Of a stretch of DNA of 64,000 nt, positions 52,602-61,714 are shown one piece after another (within the stretch, counting starts at the first letter, position 1; the number at the start of each line of letters is the position of its first letter). The notes beneath the pieces were generated by a model. The model had not been told where the DNA came from. It made no database searches and saw only the letters and a list, made by a program, of their open reading frames with translations. The stretch is from DATKUK01 sp035530655 (GTDB lineage: Bacteria > Planctomycetota > Phycisphaerae > UBA1845 > DATKUK01). The position numbers were made by a program, and so were the translations under genes. The DNA is taken from assembly GCA_035530655.1 (NCBI GenBank), contig DATKUK010000006.1, positions 39,494-103,493 on the forward strand, given 5' to 3'.

Positions 52602-53648
52602 TCAGTCGGGAACCACGGTGTAGCCCGAGCCCGGGCCGTCGTCGATCGACACGTCGCCCGACTGATCGTGCGGCACGCCCAGCAGGCAGGTATCCGTCAC
52701 GGTGTAGCCGTGGCGGTCGGTCAATTCGAACGTGATGCCGTAGACCCGCCCATTGCCGCCGCCCTGTCGCTCGGCCCGAACCATGAAGGACGTGGGGCCC
52801 AACAGAACGATGTCGTCGACGGTGCTGCCGTCGCCCACCCCATCGGTGTCCTCGGGCTCATCGCTATAGATCGACAGAATCCGACCGACCGCGTCGACGT
52901 CGATCGGACCCTCGCACGCATCCACGAACTGCACGCAATCGGACAGCATGAACGTGCGGTACGTGTGATTGGGGGGCCAGACCTCCAGCCAATCGGGCAT
53001 GATCACCTCGGGCGGCAGCGTGTCGACGACCGTCACGGTGCGCGTCACCTGGTCGGCCACGTTGCCGCAGGCATCGGTGTAGTCGTAGGTGACCACGTAC
53101 GTGCCGGGAGTGTTGGGATCAACGACGTCGCCGCCGATCGTCGCGCCGACGAGCAAGGCCCCGCAGCCGATCGATACGGCCGCCCCCTGCTCGACATAGG
53201 GATCGACGTGACACTCCAGCGTGATGTGGCTCTGGCCGACAAGCTCGATGACGGGCGTGTTGGGATCGAGAATCGTCAACGTAGCCGAGGTGGTGTTGGT
53301 CTGGCCGCACTCGTCCTCAGCCGTCCAGGTAACAGGGGTCACCCAGACGCCTGCGACGCAGTCGTCAGACAGGCCCACGAGGTCGTCCGTGACTGTCGCC
53401 TGGCCGCACTCCGGGGCGGCGACGGCTGTGGCGCTGGCCAGCCAGTCCTGCAGGATCGTCGCGTTGTCGCTGCCATCGCATTCGAGCGTCAGGTCGGCCG
53501 GGGCCACGTCGAACTGCGGCGGCGGTGGCTCCACAGCCGCCTGCTTGCCCAGGATACCGCCCGGCCCGCCGTTGCCGCAGCCCAGACCCACAAACGCTAC
53601 AGCCACAGCACCGACCGACCACCACACAAGAGTTCTTTGCGTGAACAT
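52602..53648 (-). CDS. HYR/Ig-like domain lipoprotein
   Basis: 348 residues. Signal ending VGLGC (Cys24), a likely lipid anchor. The mature part has repeated Ig-like/HYR beta sandwiches: CDGSDNATILQDWLAS, TYVVTYDYTDACGNVADQVTRTVTVVD (the YTDACGN signature) and a final VYGITFELTDRHGYTVTDTCL. HYR modules usually serve adhesion or domain spacing on the surface. ATG 53648 has AGGAGGG 5 bases upstream. Confidence 0.82.
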   Translation of the reverse strand: MFTQRTLVWWSVGAVAVAFVGLGCGNGGPGGILGKQAAVEPPPPQFDVAPADLTLECDGSDNATILQDWLASATAVAAPECGQATVTDDLVGLSDDCVAGVWVTPVTWTAEDECGQTNTTSATLTILDPNTPVIELVGQSHITLECHVDPYVEQGAAVSIGCGALLVGATIGGDVVDPNTPGTYVVTYDYTDACGNVADQVTRTVTVVDTLPPEVIMPDWLEVWPPNHTYRTFMLSDCVQFVDACEGPIDVDAVGRILSIYSDEPEDTDGVGDGSTVDDIVLLGPTSFMVRAERQGGGNGRVYGITFELTDRHGYTVTDTCLLGVPHDQSGDVSIDDGPGSGYTVVPD

Positions 53649-53717
53649 GGAGGCCCTCCTGTCCCCAGCGCGTCGCAGATTGATTGGTTCGACGCGAATC
53701 TGGCCCTACCAACTGAT

Positions 53718-53745
53718 ATTATACCGCGCGGGTTCGGCCGGGCAA
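53718..53745 (-). promoter_or_regulatory. Promoter of the HYR-like lipoprotein gene
   Basis: Minus strand TTGCCC (53745-53740) and perfect TATAAT (53723-53718), spacer 16, leader about 65 bases. Confidence 0.6.
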
Positions 53746-53839
53746 CAGAAGGTACGCTGCGGCCCTGAAGACTCGCAGCAGCTTCATTCGTGACGCCATG
53801 GTCATCGCCCCGTCTTGCGATGTGCGAATCTGCGGACGA

Positions 53840-54187
53840 TCGCGCATCCGAAGAACACTTGCGGCGGGTGGGACCCCTGTGGGTGGCATCCCGGCGCGCC
53901 GGGACCCAGCGAGCACTGCTCAAGAGCAGTGGCACACGTGCGCGTCGGGTCTCGCGTGGCATGCCGAAGTCCGCCGTGGCGGACGCCGGCATGTCTTTCG
54001 CGGATGGCGAATTCTCGGATGGTATGCCTACGCCGCCGTTAACGGTGAGCGACGCCGAACCGTTGCGTGGGCATGGTCTTTTCTCATCCGTAATGCATAA
54101 CACGGCCGATCCCGGCGCGCCGGGGTCGACCGTGCCACCCTTCGACCCAATCAGTCCCCCGACGCTGGAAGCAACGGGGCACCCGTC
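53840..54187. repeat. REP-like intergenic repeat, copy A with nested palindromes
   Basis: The core 54012-54187 matches copy B over the same 176-base length, with only 3 mismatches in its last 164 bases. It centres on a 34-base near-palindrome (54101-54134, arms 15/17 matched). It starts 3 bases after the stop of the H-x9-DG fusion gene on the minus strand. The outer part (about 53840-53875) matches the outer part of copy B, so the ~140 bases between (with perfect palindromes at 53891-53906 and 53916-53933) look inserted. It fills most of the gap 53746-54189. Confidence 0.8.
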
Positions 54188-54189
54188 GC

Positions 54190-57030
54190 TTACGGCTTTG
54201 TCGGCGCGCGGGTGCCGAGATGGGCCTTGACCACGCTGTAGTCGGCGGTTGTCACGCGGCCGCTGCCGTCGAGATCGCAGCGGGCGTCGGTGTACTCGCC
54301 CATGTGCACCTTGACCTCGTAGTAATCCGCTGTGGTGACGCGGCTGCTGTTGTTGGCGTCGCCGCGCAGCGTGCACACGTCCAGCAGGAACGTCTCGACC
54401 AACAGATCCTCCCCCCGGCTCAACCGGTACCACGTCTGGTTGCTTAGCACCGCACCGTTCTCTGTTGCCCGCAGTGTGTCGTTCGGGTCGACGGCCGTGG
54501 CCAGTTCGTACGTGAAGCTCCCGCCCACGTCGACCCCGCCGCCAATTGGCACGATCTGTAGACCGGCCGGGCCGATCAGATAGGCCGTCCCGTCGAAGCT
54601 CAGCTCGACCACGTTGTTCTGCGTCTTGGCCAGCGTGCCGTCGGCCGCCGGCTCGCCGCCGGCAAAGAACGGCGCCTGCAACTCGTACGCCCCCATGTCC
54701 ACCCGATCCATGCTGATCCGCCGCCCGCCGCCCAGATCGGTCGCCTCAGGCCCCGGACCGTACCACCGACTGCCCGCGTTGATGCACGGCGAGTACTCGC
54801 TGGGCCGATAGCCCGACACAAACAGCGGATCGCCCGCAATGTTGCCGAAGTCGTTGTATCCGGCTGGGATCGACGCGAACAGGTTGCAGGCCACCACCGG
54901 CTCGGCGTCGAGGAGAACCAGGTCCGGATCGTAGTTCTGCCAGAAGATGTTGCTGGCCAGTACCGTGTGCCCGCCCACCAGGCACGTCACCACCGACCCG
55001 CCCAGGGGGCCGCTACCTGATGCGTTCTGCACGATCGTGTTGTTGAGGATCAGATCGTCCGACAGCGCCAGGTAGATCGCCCCGCCCTCCTCGTACGCCT
55101 CGTTATCCTGCAGCAGGTTGCTGCGGACGATGGCGGCTGAGTCGACCAGGTACATCCCACCGCCGTACTCGGCCTCGTTATCTCGTATGGTGCAGTTCTC
55201 GATCGTGGGCCAGCCGGACATGCAGTAAACACCGCCGCCGTCCCCGTCCGCATAGCTATCCATCACGCACTGCTCGATTACACACCGGCGAATGGTCGGA
55301 CCGGCCCCGTCGATGTAGATGCCGCTGTCGCCCGCTCCCTTGACCGTCACACCGTCCAGCACCGCCTCGGCCCCCTCGCCCTGGGCGAACACCACAGCCG
55401 AGCGGTTCTCGCCGTCGGCGTCGATGATGGTGGCCGCCACGACGTTCGGATCGGTCGGATCGGCGCTGCGGATCGTAATGGCCTTGCCCTGGAAACTCAC
55501 ACGGTCGGCATACCTGGTTGGGTACAGGATGAGTACGTCCCCATCAACGGCCGCATCGACCGCCGCCTGAAGCTGACCCTGTCGGATATCGGTGATGGCC
55601 GCCCGCACAGTGAACTCGAACAGGTAGTCCCCCCCGGCGACGCCGTTCGCATCGCCGTCGAGCTGGTTGCCCATCCGGTCGGTCACCGCGTCGCTGACCG
55701 TCACCTGGTAGGTTCCCGCCGCCAGCGGCTCGTCGAACCGCAGCGAGAAGCTCGGGCCGCCGGTGTCGTACTCGTAGCCGTCGGCCGTCACCGCGCCGCC
55801 GTTGACGGTGACGTTGGTCTCGTTGACCAGCACCTGCTCGCTGAAGGTGATCGTAATGTGCGTGGCGTGGGGGCTGCTGACGCCCTGGTCGCCGGGCCAG
55901 ACGGCCGTCACCGTCGGCGGCTCGTCGTCGCCCGGGGCGTAGCTGTCGGGCGGCGACAGTGTCTGGTCCACCCACCGCCAGCCGGGCATCAGGTGGTGTT
56001 GCGTGCCGATGCCGTACTCGTCGATGAAGTCGGCGAAAGTCGAGGCCGTGATCAACTCGCCCCGCTGATTGCGGGGCGTCTGGTTGTCGTCGCTGACGTG
56101 ACCGTCGACGTAGAGCACGTTCGATTTCCCGTTATGCCGTGCGCCAAGCGGCGTGCCCGCAGGCCCATGCAACGCAAACAACATGCCCGCCGAGATGTCC
56201 GCGTCGCCGTAGCGCGGGTCGACCAGTTCGTCGCCGTTGCCGATGCGGTAGTCGCGCGAGTCGCACAGGTAGAGCGTGCCGGCGGGATTGGCGATCTCGT
56301 CACTGGTAACGCCCTGCACGTACTCGTAACCTTGCCCCCCGGGGATAGTTAAAGAGACCCACGCGGTCGAGTACATATTATCGTTCTCGAAGCTGAAGGG
56401 CTCGCCCGGCAGCCGTGGGAACCGCCGGTCGGCGCCATTGCGGCAGGTGGGCGACCGAAGAAGGCGATTGGGTGTGTAGCAGGCCGCGTACTTGTACCGC
56501 GTCTGCACCCAGCTCTGACCATTGGGTGACCCCCCAAAATCGATCTCCGTACTGGTCTCACTCATCACGTTGTCGAGAATTGCGGATGGGCAAAGGGCGA
56601 CGGGCGGCACGCCGTCTCGCCCGTGGACTACGCACGCCCAGTAGAAGCCCCACGCCCACTGGTACCAGGCAGTAACCTCGGGCGGCAAATCAGTAGGAAC
56701 GTTGGGTATGTATCCCATCTGGTGCAGAAGTCTGCCGTGCGGCGGGTCCCAAATCTGTTCACCTGACGTCAAGTATCGGCAATCGCCCCCGCTTGGGGGT
56801 TCGGAGCATGCCGGAGCCGCCGGCCACGGATCGCTCAGGGGGAACGCATCCGGATCCTGCTGCGCCTCGTACGCCGCCAGCGCCTGGCCGAACTTGCTTA
56901 GATTGGCCGCGCAGAGTGCCTGCTCGGAACCGCCGCCGCCCATGGCCAGCATCGTGCTGCCGACGGAGACCAGCGATAGAACCAGTGCGCCGACGATCGC
57001 CAGATCAACCGCGCGGAGTCGCCCAGACAT
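54190..57030 (-). CDS. Membrane-anchored H-x9-DG / Ig-like / beta-helix / dockerin fusion protein
   Basis: 946 residues. N-terminal membrane anchor VDLAIVGALVLSLVSVGSTMLA without the usual prepilin GFTLIEL motif. Residues 35-340 resemble DUF1559 pseudopilin-like proteins, with the H-x9-DG motif ARHNGKSNVLYVDGHVS. About 370-480 is an SbsA-type Ig-like domain (ITFSEQVLVNETNVTVNGG), 490-790 a right-handed beta-helix (GGGVYCMSGWPTIENCTI), and the end two dockerin-type loops (RGDANNSSRVTTADYYEV, DLDGSGRVTTADY). It may be a surface protein tethered by its N-terminus. Joining these domains in one chain is unusual. Confidence 0.85.
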   Translation of the reverse strand: MSGRLRAVDLAIVGALVLSLVSVGSTMLAMGGGGSEQALCAANLSKFGQALAAYEAQQDPDAFPLSDPWPAAPACSEPPSGGDCRYLTSGEQIWDPPHGRLLHQMGYIPNVPTDLPPEVTAWYQWAWGFYWACVVHGRDGVPPVALCPSAILDNVMSETSTEIDFGGSPNGQSWVQTRYKYAACYTPNRLLRSPTCRNGADRRFPRLPGEPFSFENDNMYSTAWVSLTIPGGQGYEYVQGVTSDEIANPAGTLYLCDSRDYRIGNGDELVDPRYGDADISAGMLFALHGPAGTPLGARHNGKSNVLYVDGHVSDDNQTPRNQRGELITASTFADFIDEYGIGTQHHLMPGWRWVDQTLSPPDSYAPGDDEPPTVTAVWPGDQGVSSPHATHITITFSEQVLVNETNVTVNGGAVTADGYEYDTGGPSFSLRFDEPLAAGTYQVTVSDAVTDRMGNQLDGDANGVAGGDYLFEFTVRAAITDIRQGQLQAAVDAAVDGDVLILYPTRYADRVSFQGKAITIRSADPTDPNVVAATIIDADGENRSAVVFAQGEGAEAVLDGVTVKGAGDSGIYIDGAGPTIRRCVIEQCVMDSYADGDGGGVYCMSGWPTIENCTIRDNEAEYGGGMYLVDSAAIVRSNLLQDNEAYEEGGAIYLALSDDLILNNTIVQNASGSGPLGGSVVTCLVGGHTVLASNIFWQNYDPDLVLLDAEPVVACNLFASIPAGYNDFGNIAGDPLFVSGYRPSEYSPCINAGSRWYGPGPEATDLGGGRRISMDRVDMGAYELQAPFFAGGEPAADGTLAKTQNNVVELSFDGTAYLIGPAGLQIVPIGGGVDVGGSFTYELATAVDPNDTLRATENGAVLSNQTWYRLSRGEDLLVETFLLDVCTLRGDANNSSRVTTADYYEVKVHMGEYTDARCDLDGSGRVTTADYSVVKAHLGTRAPTKP

Positions 57031-57134
57031 GCCTCACCTCCTGTGCCCCGAGATGCAAGGTAGCACCACCGTCCCCAACATTGCGGGCCTATATGCGACG
57101 CGCGGGCCGCTTGTGTGAGCCCGTCTATATCTAT

Positions 57135-57162
57135 AATCTACCCCCCCCTGACGGAAATGCAA
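57135..57162 (-). promoter_or_regulatory. Promoter with an 8-G tract in its spacer
   Basis: Minus strand TTGCAT (57162-57157) and TAGATT (57140-57135) separated by 16 bases, eight of which are a G run (57148-57141). It drives the H-x9-DG fusion gene, with a leader of about 100 bases. Confidence 0.5.
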
Positions 57163-57224
57163 CAGCTATCCGATGCCAAGGGCGGTCGATGCGCCAAGTC
57201 CCGCAACGGCAGGCACTTAGCGGG

Positions 57225-57452
57225 AGCGACGCGGATGATCGCAGAGTCCGAAAATGCTCTTGCGGTGGGGGGCATCTTCTCGGGTAGCATGCCCACGCCG
57301 CCGTTAACGGTGAGCGACGCCGAACCGTTGCGTGGGCATGGTCTTTTCTCATCCGTAATGCATAACACGGCCGATCCCGGCGCGCCGGGGTCGACCGTGC
57401 CACCCTTCGACCCAATCAGTCCCCCGCTGCTGGAAGCAACGGGGCACCCGTC
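57225..57452. repeat. REP-like intergenic repeat, copy B
   Basis: The 176 bases 57277-57452 pair with copy A; the central near-palindrome is 57366-57399. It begins 5 bases after the alcohol dehydrogenase stop on the minus strand. The adjoining 57225-57265 resembles the outer part of copy A, without the inserted palindromes. Confidence 0.8.
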
Positions 57453-57457
57453 ACCAA

Positions 57458-58495
57458 TCATTCGGCGGTTGGATGGATGCACACCTTCACCACGTCGTCG
57501 CGGTAGGCCATGAACAGGTCGAAGGCGTCGTTGATTTGCGCCAAGGCAAAGCGGTGCGTGACGAGGCGATCGACCTCGACTTGTCCGCGCTCGATCAGTT
57601 CGACGGCCTGGCGCGTGGTGCCCTTCGAGCGCCGCAGGTTGGTAATGACAAGCCCGCGGCGGCGAGCGGTGCTGGCTTTGTAGCGGATGGTCTCGTGGGG
57701 ATTGATCCCGCCGAGTACCACGTGGCCGGCCGGCGCGGCCAGCTCAACGGCCCAGCCGGGCGCATCGACGTCGCCGGCCATCTCGAACACAAGGTCGAAC
57801 CCGTGCGGCGCGGTGCGCTCGGCGCATGACGCGATGTCCTGCTTCGACGTGTCGACCACGTCGGTCGCGCCGAAGTCGCGGGCCAGCGCGAGCTTGTGCT
57901 CGAACCGATCGGCCGCCAGCAATGGGGACACGCCGCGCCGGCTCAGAAGCTGCACCAGCAACAGGCCGATCGCGCCGCAACCGATCACAGCCGCGCTTCG
58001 CGCGCCGTCCGGGCGGGCGCACTGAAGGGCATAGAGGGCAATGGCCAGCGGCTCGGCCATCGCGAGCCGATCGAAGCTTACCTGCCCGCCGGCGGCGACG
58101 AGCAGCTCGGCGGGCCACGCCAGGTATTGCCGCAGCGCCCCATCGGTCGGCGGGTAGCCGAGGAAACGCATTTCGGGACAGACGTTGGTCTGCCCCGCGC
58201 GGCACCAGCGGCACTGCCCGCACGGATGGGCCGGATCGATCGCCACGTGCGTGCCGACCGCCAGGCTCGCCACGCCGTCGCCCACAGCCGCCACCTGACC
58301 GGCGGCCTCGTGGCCCAGGACCAGACCGGACGCCTCGGCGGTGTGGACCTGGCTGTCGGCTGCGACGTAGTGCCGGTCGGACCCACACAGGCCCACCGAG
58401 CGGACCTGCACCAGCGCGTCACCTGGGGCGGGGGTGGGGACCGGCTCGTTGCGGATGTCGAACCGTCGCGACGGTGAGAGACGGGCTGCTTTCAT
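57458..58495 (-). CDS. Zinc-dependent medium-chain alcohol/sorbitol dehydrogenase family protein
   Basis: 345 residues. The catalytic zinc site starts with GLCGSDRHYV and GHEAAG; the structural zinc is held by CGQCRWCRAGQTNVC. The Rossmann motif AAVIGCGAIGLLLVQLL binds NAD(P). It oxidises a polyol or sugar alcohol; the family includes L-threonine and sorbitol dehydrogenases and the substrate cannot be fixed here. ATG 58495 is used because the family starts MKAARL; the ribosome site is poor. Confidence 0.88.
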   Translation of the reverse strand: MKAARLSPSRRFDIRNEPVPTPAPGDALVQVRSVGLCGSDRHYVAADSQVHTAEASGLVLGHEAAGQVAAVGDGVASLAVGTHVAIDPAHPCGQCRWCRAGQTNVCPEMRFLGYPPTDGALRQYLAWPAELLVAAGGQVSFDRLAMAEPLAIALYALQCARPDGARSAAVIGCGAIGLLLVQLLSRRGVSPLLAADRFEHKLALARDFGATDVVDTSKQDIASCAERTAPHGFDLVFEMAGDVDAPGWAVELAAPAGHVVLGGINPHETIRYKASTARRRGLVITNLRRSKGTTRQAVELIERGQVEVDRLVTHRFALAQINDAFDLFMAYRDDVVKVCIHPTAE

Positions 58496-58563
58496 GATAA
58501 CGTGCTTGCCTCGCACGGAGCCGACCGGCCGGTATGGCACATCAGCGTCGGCGCCGGGCCGGC

Positions 58564-58591
58564 TTGATACTACCGGATGAGCGACTATGCT
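58564..58591 (+). promoter_or_regulatory. Promoter of the GreA fusion gene
   Basis: TTGATA (58564-58569) and TATGCT (58586-58591), spacer 16; leader about 40 bases. Confidence 0.45.
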
Positions 58592-58639
58592 ACGTTGTTT
58601 CGACCGAACGGGCCACTCTTACGGTCCCATTGACTGGTC

Positions 58640-60817
58640 ATGAGCGATGAGAGCCTGCTGAAACTGATTGAGGACGCGCGTTTCGATGCGGTCGAGACGC
58701 AGTGGCTGGCGGCCATCGAGCAGCCCGATGCCGACGTGGCGCTGCTGGTGGGTGCACTGGAAGCGCTGGTAGCCGCCAGGCAGGTCGATCAGGCCGAATT
58801 ACTGGCCTGGACGTGGCTTAGCGCGTACCGCAACCGGCACGAGGCGATACAGGCGGCGGAGCTGGCGCTTCGCCTGCTGGGGCTGCTGCCCGAGAGCGAT
58901 CAGCTCCGCGACGATGTAGGTCAGCTCTACCGTCAGGCGTGGCCCGACCGGGGCGAGGCCGTCGTCGCCGCCAGCGGTTTGGAGAGCGGGCAGCCCACCG
59001 ATCGAGTTCTGCGTGTGCTTGACGCCTGCCGGTCGATCGAGCCGGGCGGGTTCGTGGTCGAGCGTACCGAGCGGCGGGCATACCGTGTCGAGGGGTTCGA
59101 CGCGGGCGCGGGGGCGTACAGTCTCGCCGGCAGCAGGGGGCAGGTGGAGGTGCCGATCCGCGACCTGGCCTACCACTACGAGCCGGCCGGGGCCGACGAC
59201 TTCCGCGTGTTGGAGCAATTCACGCCCGAGCGAATCGCCGTACTGGCCGAGAACGACCCAGCGGCGCTGGTGGTGGGCGTGGTTCGAAGCCGCGGTGGCC
59301 GGATGACCGCCGCCGACCTGCGCTATGTGCTAAGCCCACAACATGTCGAGTCGGGGCGATGGAGCAAGTGGTGGACGTCGGCGCGGGCGGGGCTGCGGCG
59401 GGGCGGGCAGGTTCGCATCGAGGGCCGCTCGCCCGTGATGCTGGTTTACGACCCGGCGGGGGTGGACCCCACACGGGAGCTGGCGAGGGAGCTTACGGGC
59501 GAGTCCGACCCGATGAAGCAGTGGGCACTGGTTCGCAGCTACCTGCGGAGCAAGCCGAGTGATCTGGGGCCGGTCCTCTCGGTCGCGGCGGACCTCCAGA
59601 AACGATTCGAGCACTTCGCCGGGAACGATTCGTCTCGTGCATTGCAGGCCGGCGCGGTACTGGAGTGGATTAAGGGTCAGCCTGCGCTGGCGGAGGTTGA
59701 GGTACCCACGCCGAGATGGGCCGAACTGCTTCGGGCCTGCGACGAGCCGGCGGTTGCGATGGTGAATTTGGGTGATGCGCAGTTGTGGCAGGGGTTGCTG
59801 GCTGCGATCCGCCGGGATTTCGGCGACAACTGGGTCGAGCTTTTCGTTGCGGCTTTGGGTGTGGCGCCGCCGGCCGCAGCCGACCGCATCGCTGCGGCGC
59901 TTCTGGAGGCGGGACAGGCTGAGCACGTGCATGCAACGATCGATCGCGCGCTGCAGCAGCCGGGACGCCATTTCGGCGCGCTGGTGTGGCTGTGGCAGGG
60001 CCCGGACGCCAAGCTTGCACTGGGCGAGCCGGGGCGTGTGGAGGTGTTGCTGCGGCTACTGGCGGCGTTGGATGAATGGGCCCGGCCCGAGCCGCAATGG
60101 CGGGAGGCGTCTCTCACGGCGCGCAACCGGCTGCGCTCGGCGATCCTGGCAAAGAAGCGTGCGGTGTTGCGCGAGTGCGTGGGGCAGATCGAAGAGCCCT
60201 CGATGGCGTCGGCGTTGCGTCGGCAGATCGAGCGATGTCGCGGACTGAGCAGCGCTGCGCGGCAGGACGCTCTGGCGACGCTGCGCGAAGTATTCCCGCA
60301 GGTGTGGGCCGAGCCGAAGGTCGAGCCCTGGGCCGATCCAAACGCGCTGTATGTGACCAGGGAGGGTCAGGCCCGCAAACAGGCGGAACTGGACGAGATC
60401 GTGGACGTCAAGATGCGCGAGAACTCGCGAGCCCTCGGCGAGGCGGCCGCCCACGGCGATCTCAGCGAGAACAGCGAATACCGCTTTGCGTTGGAGGAGC
60501 GAGATTTGCTGCGGGCGCGTGTCGCTCAGATCCAGAGCGAGATGGTCATGGCCCGCATCATCACGGGCAACGACGTGTCGACCGATCGGGTGAGCATCGG
60601 CACGCGGGTGACTCTAACGGGCCTGCGGGACGGGCGGCAACTGGAGCTGACGATCCTTAGCTCCTGGGAAGCCAACGCCGAACGGAAAATCTACAACTAC
60701 AAGGCGCCGGTCTGCCAGCAGTTGCTGGGATTCAAACCGGGCGATGCGACGACGCTGAGTTTCGACGGCGAGCCACAGGAGTACCGGGTGGAACAGATCG
60801 AGGTGGCTATCACGTGA
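58640..60817 (+). CDS. greA: GreA transcript-cleavage factor with long N-terminal helical extension
   Basis: 725 residues against ~158 for E. coli GreA. The last ~155 residues (570-725) are a complete GreA: coiled coil with acidic tip GDLSENSEY (606-614), then the C-terminal FKBP-like domain (IGTRVTLTGL, ILSSWEANAERKIYNYKAP, FDGEPQEYRVEQIE). The tip acids donate metal to RNA polymerase for cleavage of backtracked RNA. Residues 1-560 look like helical repeats, as in the ~715-residue GreA of Chlamydia, and may bind other partners. ATG 58640 is the first plausible start. Confidence 0.88.
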   Translation: MSDESLLKLIEDARFDAVETQWLAAIEQPDADVALLVGALEALVAARQVDQAELLAWTWLSAYRNRHEAIQAAELALRLLGLLPESDQLRDDVGQLYRQAWPDRGEAVVAASGLESGQPTDRVLRVLDACRSIEPGGFVVERTERRAYRVEGFDAGAGAYSLAGSRGQVEVPIRDLAYHYEPAGADDFRVLEQFTPERIAVLAENDPAALVVGVVRSRGGRMTAADLRYVLSPQHVESGRWSKWWTSARAGLRRGGQVRIEGRSPVMLVYDPAGVDPTRELARELTGESDPMKQWALVRSYLRSKPSDLGPVLSVAADLQKRFEHFAGNDSSRALQAGAVLEWIKGQPALAEVEVPTPRWAELLRACDEPAVAMVNLGDAQLWQGLLAAIRRDFGDNWVELFVAALGVAPPAAADRIAAALLEAGQAEHVHATIDRALQQPGRHFGALVWLWQGPDAKLALGEPGRVEVLLRLLAALDEWARPEPQWREASLTARNRLRSAILAKKRAVLRECVGQIEEPSMASALRRQIERCRGLSSAARQDALATLREVFPQVWAEPKVEPWADPNALYVTREGQARKQAELDEIVDVKMRENSRALGEAAAHGDLSENSEYRFALEERDLLRARVAQIQSEMVMARIITGNDVSTDRVSIGTRVTLTGLRDGRQLELTILSSWEANAERKIYNYKAPVCQQLLGFKPGDATTLSFDGEPQEYRVEQIEVAIT

Positions 60818-60889
60818 AACCTCGTCATCTTCATTGGGGGTGGCTCGCATAGGCCGCCCTGTGCGGTCGGGCTGGGCAGATCGGAAATC

Positions 60890-61714
60890 CTACTGCTGCG
60901 ACTGGTTTTCCTGGCTCAGTTGCTGGAGGCGCTGGACCATCCCGTCAAAGAGGTCTCCAACGGGGGTCTCGAGGCGATCGAGCAGCTCTCGCCGCGTCTT
61001 GACGTCGTCGATTCTGGCGACGTTTTCGTACTCGACACGATGTTCGCGCCGGTATTGCCGTGCCTGCTCCCGGGCCTCGCGCAGCAGTCGTCGGGCCTCG
61101 TTCGCGCCGGCGGCGTCCAGCTCGCTTCGACGGATGACCGCCTCGACGTAACGCGGCCACGCCTCGGGCGGTTTGAAGCCCAGTCGCGAGCGCGATCGCC
61201 GCGATGGTGCGGTTCTGGTCGGCTCGGCAGCAGGTGGGCCTTGGGCAGGCTGGACCGCCACAGGAGCAGTGGTGGGCGGCGGGATGCGACGGCGGCCGCG
61301 AGCAGCGGCCACCTGCTCGGGCGGTAGGAACCGCTCGATCTCGCGCATGACGTTCCGCACCCCAAGAGAGGAAGCCTGTATGACGGCAGCGCGGCGACGC
61401 TGCACGGCGCGCTGCTGCTCACGCGGGACGGCCACACCCGCGCGACGCAACTCCTGTATTTCGAGCTGCTCCTGCCGGATCGGGTCGACCTCATCGCTTC
61501 TGGCGGTGAGATACTCGTAATACTGCTCGACAATCCGGTCCATGACCGCGTGGAACTGGCGGGTCTGCTCGGGCGACATGTTGTAGGCTCGCGGCAGAAA
61601 CTCGTACATCTTCAGGTAAGGCCCCTCGTCGAAGGGATCGGCCGCTCGAGCCCGACCGGCAGCCGCCCAAGGCAAGATCAAGGCCAGCGAGAGAGTCGCT
61701 CTGTGCCAAGCCAT
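60890..61714 (-). CDS. Secreted helical protein of unknown function
   Basis: 274 residues. Signal peptide ending GRARA|ADP. Two helical, very charged regions (MDRIVEQYYEYLTARSDEVD and ARRLLREAREQARQYRREH) flank a Pro/Ala-rich linker (PPPTTAPVAVQPAQGPPAAE). It resembles periplasmic coiled-coil proteins of planctomycetes. Convergent with the greA gene and divergent from the next lipoprotein. Confidence 0.7.
   Translation of the reverse strand: MAWHRATLSLALILPWAAAGRARAADPFDEGPYLKMYEFLPRAYNMSPEQTRQFHAVMDRIVEQYYEYLTARSDEVDPIRQEQLEIQELRRAGVAVPREQQRAVQRRRAAVIQASSLGVRNVMREIERFLPPEQVAAARGRRRIPPPTTAPVAVQPAQGPPAAEPTRTAPSRRSRSRLGFKPPEAWPRYVEAVIRRSELDAAGANEARRLLREAREQARQYRREHRVEYENVARIDDVKTRRELLDRLETPVGDLFDGMVQRLQQLSQENQSQQ

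Noticed and set aside
54024..54187. A conserved small protein encoded by repeat copies A and B (frame starting MPTPPLTVSDAEP)
   Set aside because: The frame is kept only because the DNA copies are nearly identical; it has no ribosome site and copy C breaks it.
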